The notes below the pieces were generated by a model. The model was not told the origin of the DNA and did not search any database. It saw only the letters and a program-made list of their open reading frames with translations. A DNA stretch of 64,000 nt from Saccharothrix sp. HUAS TT1 (GTDB lineage: Bacteria > Actinomycetota > Actinomycetes > Mycobacteriales > Pseudonocardiaceae): assembly GCF_040744945.1 (NCBI RefSeq), contig NZ_CP160453.1:8184001-8248000 (forward strand). Reading direction: 5' to 3'. Each line of letters starts with the position of its first letter. Positions within the stretch are counted from its first letter, which is position 1. Shown here in pieces: positions 36,149-43,436 of this stretch. The position numbers and the translations under genes were made by a program.

Positions 36149-36931
36149 GTGACTGGACCCGCGTCACCCGCTCGGCCGAACGCGGTCAAGTCGGCCGATC
36201 GGACTGTGGAACTGCTCGAAGTGCTGTCAGCCTCGGACCGCCCGCTGACGCTGACCGAACTGCACCGCGAGCTGAGCTACCCGAAGTCGAGCCTCTACAT
36301 GCTCCTGCAGACGCTCGTCGCCCGCGGGTGGGTGGAACTGGACCCGACCCGCGGCACGTACGGCATCGGCGTGCGCGCCCTGCTCGTCGGCACGTCGTAC
36401 CTCGACCACGACCCGGTGGTGCAGGTCGCCATCCGGGTGATGGAGCAGGTGCGCCGGGAGATCAACGAGACGGTCCACCTGGCCCGCCTCGACGGCGGCG
36501 ACGTCGTGTACCTGGCCAGCCGCGAGTCCGAGCACCACCTGCGCGTGGTGTCCCGCGTCGGCCGCCGGCTGCCCGCGCACTCCACGTCGCTGGGCAAGGC
36601 GCTGCTGGCCGCCCGCACGCCCGCCGAGGTCGACGCGGTGCTGCCCGCCCGGCTGACGCCGTTGACGCCGAACACCATCGTGGAACGGCCGGCGCTGCAC
36701 GCGCAGCTGGCCGGGTTCCGCGCCATCGGGTACGCGCACGAGCGCGAGGAGAACACGCCCGGCCTGGGCTGCTTCGCCGTCGCCCTGCCGTACCGCAACC
36801 CGGTGCTGGACGCGATGAGCTGCTCGGTGCCGCTCGGCCGGCTCGACCCCGACCACGAGCGGCAGGTCGTCGAGGCGCTGCTGCACGCCGCCCGCACCAT
36901 CACCGAGCTGCTGCGCCAGTTCGGCCGCTGA
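36149..36931 (+). CDS. IclR family transcriptional regulator of uronate catabolism
   Basis: A 260-residue regulator. GTG 36149 follows GGAGG at five bases. The N-terminal winged helix is VKSADRTVELLEVLS with LTELHRELSYPKSSLYMLLQ. The C-terminal IclR effector domain has INETVHLARLDGGDVVYLAS, LPAHSTSLGKALLA and GYAHEREENTPGLGCFAVAL. The next genes downstream are udh and the aldehyde dehydrogenase, and the minus-strand dehydratase operon is divergent, so it probably responds to a uronate or glucarate. Confidence 0.9.
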   Translation: MTGPASPARPNAVKSADRTVELLEVLSASDRPLTLTELHRELSYPKSSLYMLLQTLVARGWVELDPTRGTYGIGVRALLVGTSYLDHDPVVQVAIRVMEQVRREINETVHLARLDGGDVVYLASRESEHHLRVVSRVGRRLPAHSTSLGKALLAARTPAEVDAVLPARLTPLTPNTIVERPALHAQLAGFRAIGYAHEREENTPGLGCFAVALPYRNPVLDAMSCSVPLGRLDPDHERQVVEALLHAARTITELLRQFGR

Positions 36932-36959
36932 TCCGCGTCTTGATCCGAAAGGGCTCACC

Positions 36960-37781
36960 GTGACCGCACGCATCCTCATCACCGGCGCCGCCGGCATAGT
37001 CGGCACGCTCATGCGCACCCGACTGGCCGCGCCGGACCGGACCCTGCGCCTGCTCGACATCGCGACGCCGCCGCCGGCCGCCGACGGTGAGCGGGTCGAG
37101 CTGGTCACGGCGTCGGTCACCGACCAGGCCGCGATGGACGAGGCGTGCGCGGGCGTCGACGCGGTGATCCACCTCGGCGGGCACAGCCTGGAGCGGCCGT
37201 GGGCGGAGATCCTGGACGTCAACATCAACGGCACGCACGTGGTGCTGGAGGCGGCGCGCCGGGCCGGTGTGCCGCGGGTGGTGCTGGCCAGCTCCAACCA
37301 CGCGGTCGGGTACTACGAGCGGGCGACCGGTGAGGCGGGCGACTACCTGTTCCCCCAGCCCGACACGTACTACGGCGTGAGCAAGGTGGCGCTGGAGGCG
37401 TTGGGGAGCCTGTACGCGTCGCGGTACGGCATGGACGTCATCGCGGTGCGGATCGGGTCGTGCTTCGAGAAGCCCCGGGACGCGCGGATGCTGTCGACGT
37501 GGCTGTCGCCGGACGACGGCGCGCGGCTGTTCGAGGCGTGCCTCGCGGCGCCGTCGCCCGGTTTCCGGGTCGTCTGGGGCGTTTCGGACAACACGCGGCG
37601 CTGGTTCTCGCTGACCGAGGCGGAGGAGTTGGGCTACAAGTCGGAGGACGACTCCGAGGTGTACGCGGAGGAGGTCCTGGCGGCGGGCCCGCCCGCGCCG
37701 GACTCGCCCGCGATGGTGTACCTGGGCGGCGTGTGGTGCACGCCCGAGTTCGACACCGCGGTGAAGGAGGCCGGCCGGTGA
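36960..37781 (+). CDS. udh: Uronate dehydrogenase
   Basis: A 273-residue short-chain dehydrogenase predicted to oxidise D-glucuronate or D-galacturonate to the aldaro-lactone with NAD+. The nucleotide loop is ILITGAAGIVG. VDAVIHLGGHSLERPW, VLASSNHAVGYYER, the catalytic Tyr138-x3-Lys142 (YYGVSK), and VRIGSCFEKPRDARMLSTWL match Agrobacterium Udh segment by segment. GTG 36960 follows AAGGGCTC. It overlaps the aldehyde dehydrogenase by four bases. First step of the oxidative uronate pathway. Confidence 0.93.
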   Translation: MTARILITGAAGIVGTLMRTRLAAPDRTLRLLDIATPPPAADGERVELVTASVTDQAAMDEACAGVDAVIHLGGHSLERPWAEILDVNINGTHVVLEAARRAGVPRVVLASSNHAVGYYERATGEAGDYLFPQPDTYYGVSKVALEALGSLYASRYGMDVIAVRIGSCFEKPRDARMLSTWLSPDDGARLFEACLAAPSPGFRVVWGVSDNTRRWFSLTEAEELGYKSEDDSEVYAEEVLAAGPPAPDSPAMVYLGGVWCTPEFDTAVKEAGR

Positions 37782-39271
37782 GCGGCGTGCAGGGGTTCAA
37801 CCCGCGGACCGGCGAACCGGTCGGCGAGGCGGTGCCGGAGACGTCCGACCGCGAGGTCGACGTGCTGGCGCGCGCCGGTGAGGCGGCGTTCCCGGCGTGG
37901 GCCGCGCGACCGGCGGCGGAGCGGGCCGACGTGCTCGACGCCGTGGCGGACGCGCTGGACGCGGCCTCCGGGTCGCTGGTCGCGATCGCGGACGCGGAGA
38001 CGGCGCTGGGCGTGCCGCGGTTGACGACCGAGCTGAAGCGGACCACGAACCAGCTGCGGCTGTTCGGCGAGGTGCTGCGCGAGGGCAGCTACGTCGAGGC
38101 GACGCTGGACTCCGCGAACCCGGACATCGTCCCACCGCGGCCGGTGCTGCGGCGGATGCTCCGTCCGATCGGGACGGTCGGCGTGTTCTCGGCGTCCAAC
38201 TTCCCGTTCGCGTTCTCGGTGGCGGGCGGCGACACGGCGTCCGCGCTGGCCGCGGGCTGCCCGGTGGTGGTGAAGGCGCACCCGTCGCACCCCGGCACGT
38301 CGGAGGCGACGGCGCGGGTCGTGGAGTCGGTCGTGCCCGCCGGTGTCTTCGGCGTGGTGCACGGCCAGCAGGCGGGCGTGGCGCTCGTGCGGCACCCGTC
38401 GATCAAGGCGGTGGGCTTCACGGGGTCGACGGTGGGCGGCCGGGCCCTGTTCGACCTGGCCAACTCCCGCCCCGACCCGATCCCGTTCTACGGCGAGCTG
38501 GGCAGCGTCAACCCGACCGTGGTGCTGCCCGACGCCGCCGCGGCGCGCTCCGAGGGGTTCGCGGCGGAGTTCGTCGGCTCCCTCACCCTCGGCGTCGGCC
38601 AGTTCTGCACCAACCCCGGTCTGCTGTTCGCGCCGGAACCGCTGGTCCCGGCGCTGGCGGACGCCGTGAAGGCGGCCGTGGGCGGCCCGATGCTGAACGA
38701 GCGGATGTGCGACTCGTACCGCTCCGGCACCGACGACCTGGCCGCCTCCGGCCTGGCCGCGCTGGTCGCCGAGGGCACCGCGCCGACCGAGGGCTGGACC
38801 GTCGAGCCCCGGCTGTTCCAGGTGTCGCTGGACAAGTTCGCGGACAACCTTGAAAAGCTCACCGAGGAGCACTTCGGCCCGGCGGCGGTCGTGGTCACCT
38901 ACAGCGACCCGGCCGACCTGGAGGCCGTCCTCCCCCGCCTGCCCGGCACCCTCACCGGCAGCGTGCACGCCGCCGACACCGAGCACGAGCACGCGGGCCG
39001 GGTCGCCGAGGCGCTGCGGCCGGTGGTGGGTCGGCTGATCTTCAACGGCTGGCCGACCGGTGTCGCGGTGGCGTGGGGCATGCACCACGGCGGCCCCTGG
39101 CCGTCCACCACGAACCCGCTGCACACGTCCGTCGGCACCACCTCGATCCGGCGCTGGCTGGCGCCGGTGAGCTACCAGTCCTGGCCGGACGACCTCCTGC
39201 CCGCCGAGCTGCGCGAGTCCAACCCGCTGGGCATCCCCCGCCGGGTGGACGGGGTGCTCGACGCCCGCTGA
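37778..39271 (+). CDS. 2-oxoglutarate semialdehyde (NADP) dehydrogenase
   Basis: A 497-residue aldehyde dehydrogenase of the KGSADH branch. It oxidises 2-oxoglutarate semialdehyde to 2-oxoglutarate, the last step of the pathway. Catalytic Cys277 lies in GVGQFCTNPG, Glu240 in PFYGELGSVNP, and the N-terminal PIGTVGVFSASNFPFAFS is characteristic of this branch rather than of betaine or succinate semialdehyde enzymes. GTG 37778 overlaps the udh stop (GTGA). A strong terminator follows. Confidence 0.93.
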   Translation: MSGVQGFNPRTGEPVGEAVPETSDREVDVLARAGEAAFPAWAARPAAERADVLDAVADALDAASGSLVAIADAETALGVPRLTTELKRTTNQLRLFGEVLREGSYVEATLDSANPDIVPPRPVLRRMLRPIGTVGVFSASNFPFAFSVAGGDTASALAAGCPVVVKAHPSHPGTSEATARVVESVVPAGVFGVVHGQQAGVALVRHPSIKAVGFTGSTVGGRALFDLANSRPDPIPFYGELGSVNPTVVLPDAAAARSEGFAAEFVGSLTLGVGQFCTNPGLLFAPEPLVPALADAVKAAVGGPMLNERMCDSYRSGTDDLAASGLAALVAEGTAPTEGWTVEPRLFQVSLDKFADNLEKLTEEHFGPAAVVVTYSDPADLEAVLPRLPGTLTGSVHAADTEHEHAGRVAEALRPVVGRLIFNGWPTGVAVAWGMHHGGPWPSTTNPLHTSVGTTSIRRWLAPVSYQSWPDDLLPAELRESNPLGIPRRVDGVLDAR

Positions 39272-39282
39272 GCACGACCTCC

Positions 39283-39323
39283 GCGCCACACCCGTCGACC
39301 CCGGTCGGCGGGTGTGGCGCTTT
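39283..39323 (+). terminator. Terminator of the iclR-udh-aldehyde dehydrogenase unit
   Basis: GCGCCACACCCG (39283-39294) pairs perfectly with CGGGTGTGGCGC (39309-39320), and TTT follows. It lies 12 bases after the aldehyde dehydrogenase stop and isolates the CHAT gene downstream. Confidence 0.85.
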
Positions 39324-39401
39324 CGCGTCCCGCGGGGCGGTTCGGCGTAACGGTGCGCCACCACCCGTCGAACAGGGACTTGGAAGGGGCTCTGGTGCGC
39401 G

Positions 39402-42400
39402 GTGGCGGACAGGTTGCTGGTCGACGTCGGCGGTGACGGGCGGGTGTCGGTGACGGCCTGGTTGGACGGCGAGTTGCCGACGCCCGCGGGACCGGCCGTC
39501 GAGCTGGGCCGGCCCCTGGGCGAGGAGGAGTTGGACGAGCTCCGGTGGTACCTGGAGGACTACCTGCGGGCGCCGTTCGGGGTGTACGAGTCTCGGGGAC
39601 CGGAGGTCGCGGGTCGCCTGCCCGGGTGGGGTGAGGCGATGTTCGCGGCGGTGTTCGGCGCGGGGGCGGCGCGGGACGCCTACGTCGCGGTGCGGTCCCG
39701 GATGCGCGGTCCGGCGGAGATCGTGGTGCGCTCGGCGGCGCCGGGCGTGCTGGGGCTGCCGTGGGAGCTGATGCGCGACCCGGCGGTGGCCGCGCCGCTG
39801 GTGCTGGACGGGTTCGAGCTGAGCCGCAGCGTGCCGTCGGCGGCGCCGGGGACGACGTTCGAGGTCGGCGGCGACCGGCTGCGGGTGCTGATGGTCATCT
39901 CGCGGCCGGCCGGGGCGTCGGACGTCGGGTACCGGATGATCGCGCGGCCGTTGGTCCGCACGCTGGAGGTCGTGCGGGGTCGGGTGGAGCTGGTGGTGCT
40001 GCGACCGCCGACGCTGGCCGCGCTGGAACGGGCGCTGGCCGAGGCGGAGGACGCCGGGCGGCCGTTCCAGGTGGTGCACTTCGACGGGCACGGCGTGCTG
40101 ACCGGGGCCCGCGCGGCGGGGGCGGGGGCGCCGTGGAGCTTCGCCGCCGACGGCGAGGGCGTGCTGGCGTTCGAGAGGGACGACGGCGGCGGCGCCGACC
40201 ACGTGCCCGCGGAGCGGATCGGCCAGGTGCTGGCCTGCGCCAGGGTGCCGCTGGTGGTGCTCAACGCGTGCCAGTCCGGAGCGGTCGGCCGGCAGCTGGA
40301 GGCGGCGGTGGCGACCCGGCTGCTGGCCGGCGGCGCGTCCGCCGTGGTGGCCATGGCCTACAGCGTGTACGCGGTGGCCGCGGCGGAGTTCATGACCGCG
40401 TTCTACGAGCGGCTGTTCGTCGGCGACTCGGTCTCGCAGGCGGTGCGGGTGGGTCGGGCGCGGATGGCGCAGCGGCCCGAGCGGCCGAGCCTCAGGGGCC
40501 CGCTGCCGCTGGCGGACTGGGTCGTTCCGGTGCACTACCTGCGTCGTGACGTGCGGTTCCCGGAGCTGCGGAGCACGCCGGGCGCGCGTGGCGGGTTGCA
40601 GCTCGGCGAGGCGCTGGACCGCGTCCACGGCGGGGACCGCGGTGACGGGGTCGGTGACCGGCTCGCGCCCACCGGGGAGTTCGTCGGCCGGGACGGGTTG
40701 TTCCACGCGTTGGAAGTCGCCGCGCGCACGCACCGGGCGGTGGTGCTGCACGGGACCGGCGGGACCGGCAAGACCGAGCTGGCCAAGGCGTTCGGCCGGT
40801 GGTGGCGGGACACCGGGGCGGTGCGGCGGCCGGAGTGGGTGGTCTGGCACTCGTTCGAACCGGGGGTGGCGTCCTTCGGCCTGGACGGCGTGCTCGCCAC
40901 GATCGGCCTGGCCCTGTTCGGCGCCGAGTTCAGCCGCCTGGACCGCGCGCAGCGCGTGCGAGCGGTGCTCACCGCGTTGGCGAACGAGCGCATCCTCGTC
41001 ATCTGGGACAACTTCGAGTCCGTGGCCACCATGCCCGACCCCACCTCCGCCACCCCCGCCCTCAGCCGGGCGGCGCGGGAGGAGCTGCGGGACTTCCTGC
41101 GCCGGCTGACCGGGTCGGGTCTCGTGCTGATCACCAGTCGCACGGCCGAGGACTGGCTGGGCGAGGTGCGCCGCATCCGGGTCGACGGGCTGGGCCACGA
41201 CGAGGCCGTGCAGTACGCCGACCAGCTCCTGGCCCCGTACCCGACCGCCGCGGCGCGGCGCGGCGGTCGCGAGTTCGCCGACCTGCTGCACTGGCTGAAC
41301 GGTCATCCGCTGAGCATGCGGGTGATCCTCCCCCACCTGGCCGAGCACGATCCCGGGGTCGTCCTCGCCGGGCTGCGCGGGACCGCCGCGCTGCCCCGGG
41401 GCCACGGCGCCGGGCGCACGGGGTCGCTGACCGAGAGCATCGACTACTCGCTGGCCCACCTCGACCCCGGCACGCGGCGGGCCCTGCACGTGGTCTGCCT
41501 GTTCCACGGCGTGGTCGACCTCAACGTCCTCGGCGCCTTCTCCCGCACGCCGGACGCGCCGGCGCACCTGCGGGAACTGGACGCCTTCGGGTGGCAGGCG
41601 GTGCTCGACCGGGCCGCCGAGGTCGGGTTGCTGACCGCCTTGGGCGGTGTGTACGCCATCCACCCCGCGCTGCCGACCCACCTCGCCGAGGACTGGCGCA
41701 CCTCGGACCCCGACCACCACGACGACCACCGCGCCGCCGCGGAGGTCGCCCTGCTGCACGCGCACGCGACCTTCGCCCGGTGGCTGCGGCAGCAGCTCAT
41801 GAGCGGTGAGGCCGGCGTGGCGCACGCGTTGCTCGACCTGCAACGACAAACCCTGGGGCACTTCCTCGGCCTGGCGCTGGCCAACGGCCTGTGGCCGGCG
41901 GCCCAGGCGATGGCCGAGGCCCTGGACGAGTACTGGGAACTGACCGGCCAGACCGAGGAAGCCCGTGCCTGGGTCGACCGGGGCCGGCACTTCGTGGAGG
42001 ACGACGACGGCACGCCGCCGCCACTCGACACACCGGCGGGAGGGCTCTGGCTGTACCTCGTGAGCGCGCAGGCCGACAGGCACCGACGAGCGGGCGCCGT
42101 GGACGCCGCGCACACCACCTACACCGAGATCGCCGCCGTGCTGGACACGCACCCCGACACCGGGTGGAAGCGCCTCGTCACCGCGATCACCCACCACCAG
42201 CTCGGCAAGGTCGCCCACACCCGCGGACGGCTCGACGACGCGGAGCGCCTGCACCGACTGGCCATCAGCGCTTTCGAACAACTCGGCCACCAGCCAGGCC
42301 TGGCCCACTCGTACCACCAGCTCGGCATGGTCGCCCACACCCGCGGCGACCTCGACAGCGCCGGGCGCCGGTACCGCCAAGCCCTCGCCACCTCCGAACG

Positions 42401-43055
42401 AATCGGCGACCGGCCGAACACGGCCGCCTCCTTCCACCAGCTCGGGTTGGTCGCCGAACTCCGCGGGCAGCTGGACGACGCCGAGCGGTGGCACCGCCAA
42501 GCCCTCGCGATCTTCGAACAGCTCGGTGACCGGCCGAACACGGCCGCCTCCTACCACCACCTCGGGATAGTCGCCCAACTCCGCCGACTGCCCGACGACG
42601 CCGAGCAGTGGTTCCGGCAATCCCTCGTGATCTTCGAGCGGATCGGCGACCGGCACCACACGGCCGCGTCGTACCACCAGCTCGGGATGGTCGCCGAACT
42701 CCGCGAGCGGTTGGACGACGCCGAGCACTGGTACCGGCGATCCACCGCCATCAAGGAAGCGCTCGGCGACCGGCCCGGCGTCGCCCGCACCTACGCGCAG
42801 CTCGGACTGCTCGCCGAGCGGCGCGGTGACGACCGCCAAGCGCTGGACTGGGCGTTGCGCTGCATCGCGTTGTTCCCCGAGTTCCCCCATCCCTACGCCG
42901 GGACCGCGCCCCGCCAGGTGGCACGCTTGGCGGACAGGCTCGGCGAGCCCGTCCTGGAAAGCCGCTGGGTCGAACTGACCGGCGATCCGCTCCCCGACCA
43001 CATCCGCACCTACGTCCGCGACCCCGATCCCGAGAACGGCGGCGACAGCGAATGA
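39402..43055 (+). CDS. CHAT protease - STAND ATPase - TPR protein
   Basis: A 1217-residue three-part protein. The N-terminal CHAT (caspase-like) domain, about residues 130-390, has catalytic His230 in VVHFDGHGVL and Cys290 in LNACQSGAVG. A STAND/NB-ARC-like ATPase follows: Walker A LHGTGGTGKTELAK with Lys457, Walker B ILVIWDNFES with Asp536, and sensor ITSRTAEDW. The C-terminus carries six 40-residue TPR units (about residues 927-1166). GTG 39402 is preceded by GGAAGGGG at loose spacing. The plan is that of nucleotide-gated immune receptors, with TPR sensing and CHAT cleaving a target. It overlaps the next small membrane-protein gene by four bases (ATGA), so that protein is the likely partner or substrate. 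Confidence 0.92.
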   Translation: MADRLLVDVGGDGRVSVTAWLDGELPTPAGPAVELGRPLGEEELDELRWYLEDYLRAPFGVYESRGPEVAGRLPGWGEAMFAAVFGAGAARDAYVAVRSRMRGPAEIVVRSAAPGVLGLPWELMRDPAVAAPLVLDGFELSRSVPSAAPGTTFEVGGDRLRVLMVISRPAGASDVGYRMIARPLVRTLEVVRGRVELVVLRPPTLAALERALAEAEDAGRPFQVVHFDGHGVLTGARAAGAGAPWSFAADGEGVLAFERDDGGGADHVPAERIGQVLACARVPLVVLNACQSGAVGRQLEAAVATRLLAGGASAVVAMAYSVYAVAAAEFMTAFYERLFVGDSVSQAVRVGRARMAQRPERPSLRGPLPLADWVVPVHYLRRDVRFPELRSTPGARGGLQLGEALDRVHGGDRGDGVGDRLAPTGEFVGRDGLFHALEVAARTHRAVVLHGTGGTGKTELAKAFGRWWRDTGAVRRPEWVVWHSFEPGVASFGLDGVLATIGLALFGAEFSRLDRAQRVRAVLTALANERILVIWDNFESVATMPDPTSATPALSRAAREELRDFLRRLTGSGLVLITSRTAEDWLGEVRRIRVDGLGHDEAVQYADQLLAPYPTAAARRGGREFADLLHWLNGHPLSMRVILPHLAEHDPGVVLAGLRGTAALPRGHGAGRTGSLTESIDYSLAHLDPGTRRALHVVCLFHGVVDLNVLGAFSRTPDAPAHLRELDAFGWQAVLDRAAEVGLLTALGGVYAIHPALPTHLAEDWRTSDPDHHDDHRAAAEVALLHAHATFARWLRQQLMSGEAGVAHALLDLQRQTLGHFLGLALANGLWPAAQAMAEALDEYWELTGQTEEARAWVDRGRHFVEDDDGTPPPLDTPAGGLWLYLVSAQADRHRRAGAVDAAHTTYTEIAAVLDTHPDTGWKRLVTAITHHQLGKVAHTRGRLDDAERLHRLAISAFEQLGHQPGLAHSYHQLGMVAHTRGDLDSAGRRYRQALATSERIGDRPNTAASFHQLGLVAELRGQLDDAERWHRQALAIFEQLGDRPNTAASYHHLGIVAQLRRLPDDAEQWFRQSLVIFERIGDRHHTAASYHQLGMVAELRERLDDAEHWYRRSTAIKEALGDRPGVARTYAQLGLLAERRGDDRQALDWALRCIALFPEFPHPYAGTAPRQVARLADRLGEPVLESRWVELTGDPLPDHIRTYVRDPDPENGGDSE
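42181..42900 (+). repeat. Six tandem 120-bp coding repeats (TPR units)
   Basis: The segment CACCAGCTCGG recurs at exactly 120-base steps (42195, 42315, 42435, then 42555 and 42675 with small changes, and a diverged sixth at 42795). Each unit encodes one 40-residue TPR with the core YHQLGMVAHTRGDLDSA. The near identity of the middle units at DNA level implies recent duplication or gene conversion. Confidence 0.9.
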
Positions 43056-43405
43056 CCGAGAACACCGCGCCCCACCCCACCGTCGAGAGAGCGGCCCTCG
43101 CCGCCGCCGACCGCCTCGCGCCCGGCCACGGTCCCCGGCTGCGCGCCGACGTCCTCGCCGCGCTCCACGCGCCCGACCGCGCGCCGGACCGGTACCTCGA
43201 CCCGATCGCCCTGGCGTCCCTGATCGTCAGCGCCGCCACCCTCGCCTGGACGGTCTTCCAGGACCTGCGCGCCAAGACGCCGGACCCGAAGCCGGAGGTC
43301 GTCGCCCGGCGCGTCCGCCTCGAACTGACCGCCGACGACGTCAGCCCGCAGCAGCGCGACGAGGTCATCGAGATCGTCGTGGAGGAGATCACCGACGACG
43401 ACTGA
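43052..43405 (+). CDS. Small single-helix membrane protein coupled to the CHAT protein
   Basis: A 117-residue protein from ATG 43052 (ATGA overlap). It has a helical N-terminus, then one hydrophobic segment at residues 50-69 (ALASLIVSAATLAWTVF), then a basic stretch KTPDPKPEVVARRVRLEL and an acidic C-terminus ending EEITDDD. I do not know a named family. A single-pass protein fused by translation to a CHAT-STAND gene suggests a membrane effector or a protease substrate released on activation; that is inference from context. Confidence 0.82.
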   Translation: MTENTAPHPTVERAALAAADRLAPGHGPRLRADVLAALHAPDRAPDRYLDPIALASLIVSAATLAWTVFQDLRAKTPDPKPEVVARRVRLELTADDVSPQQRDEVIEIVVEEITDDD

Positions 43406-43436
43406 CGCGTGGCGCGAACCGTGTGACGATGGCCCG

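Noticed and set aside
42181..42900. Regular 120-bp repeats considered as a CRISPR or satellite array
   Set aside because: Units are in frame, encode TPR motifs and have no spacer/repeat alternation.
39042..43001. 1319-codon minus-strand frame opposite the CHAT gene
   Set aside because: Only exists because of GC bias; low-complexity His/Arg/Gly sequence, while the plus frame has CHAT, STAND and TPR motifs.
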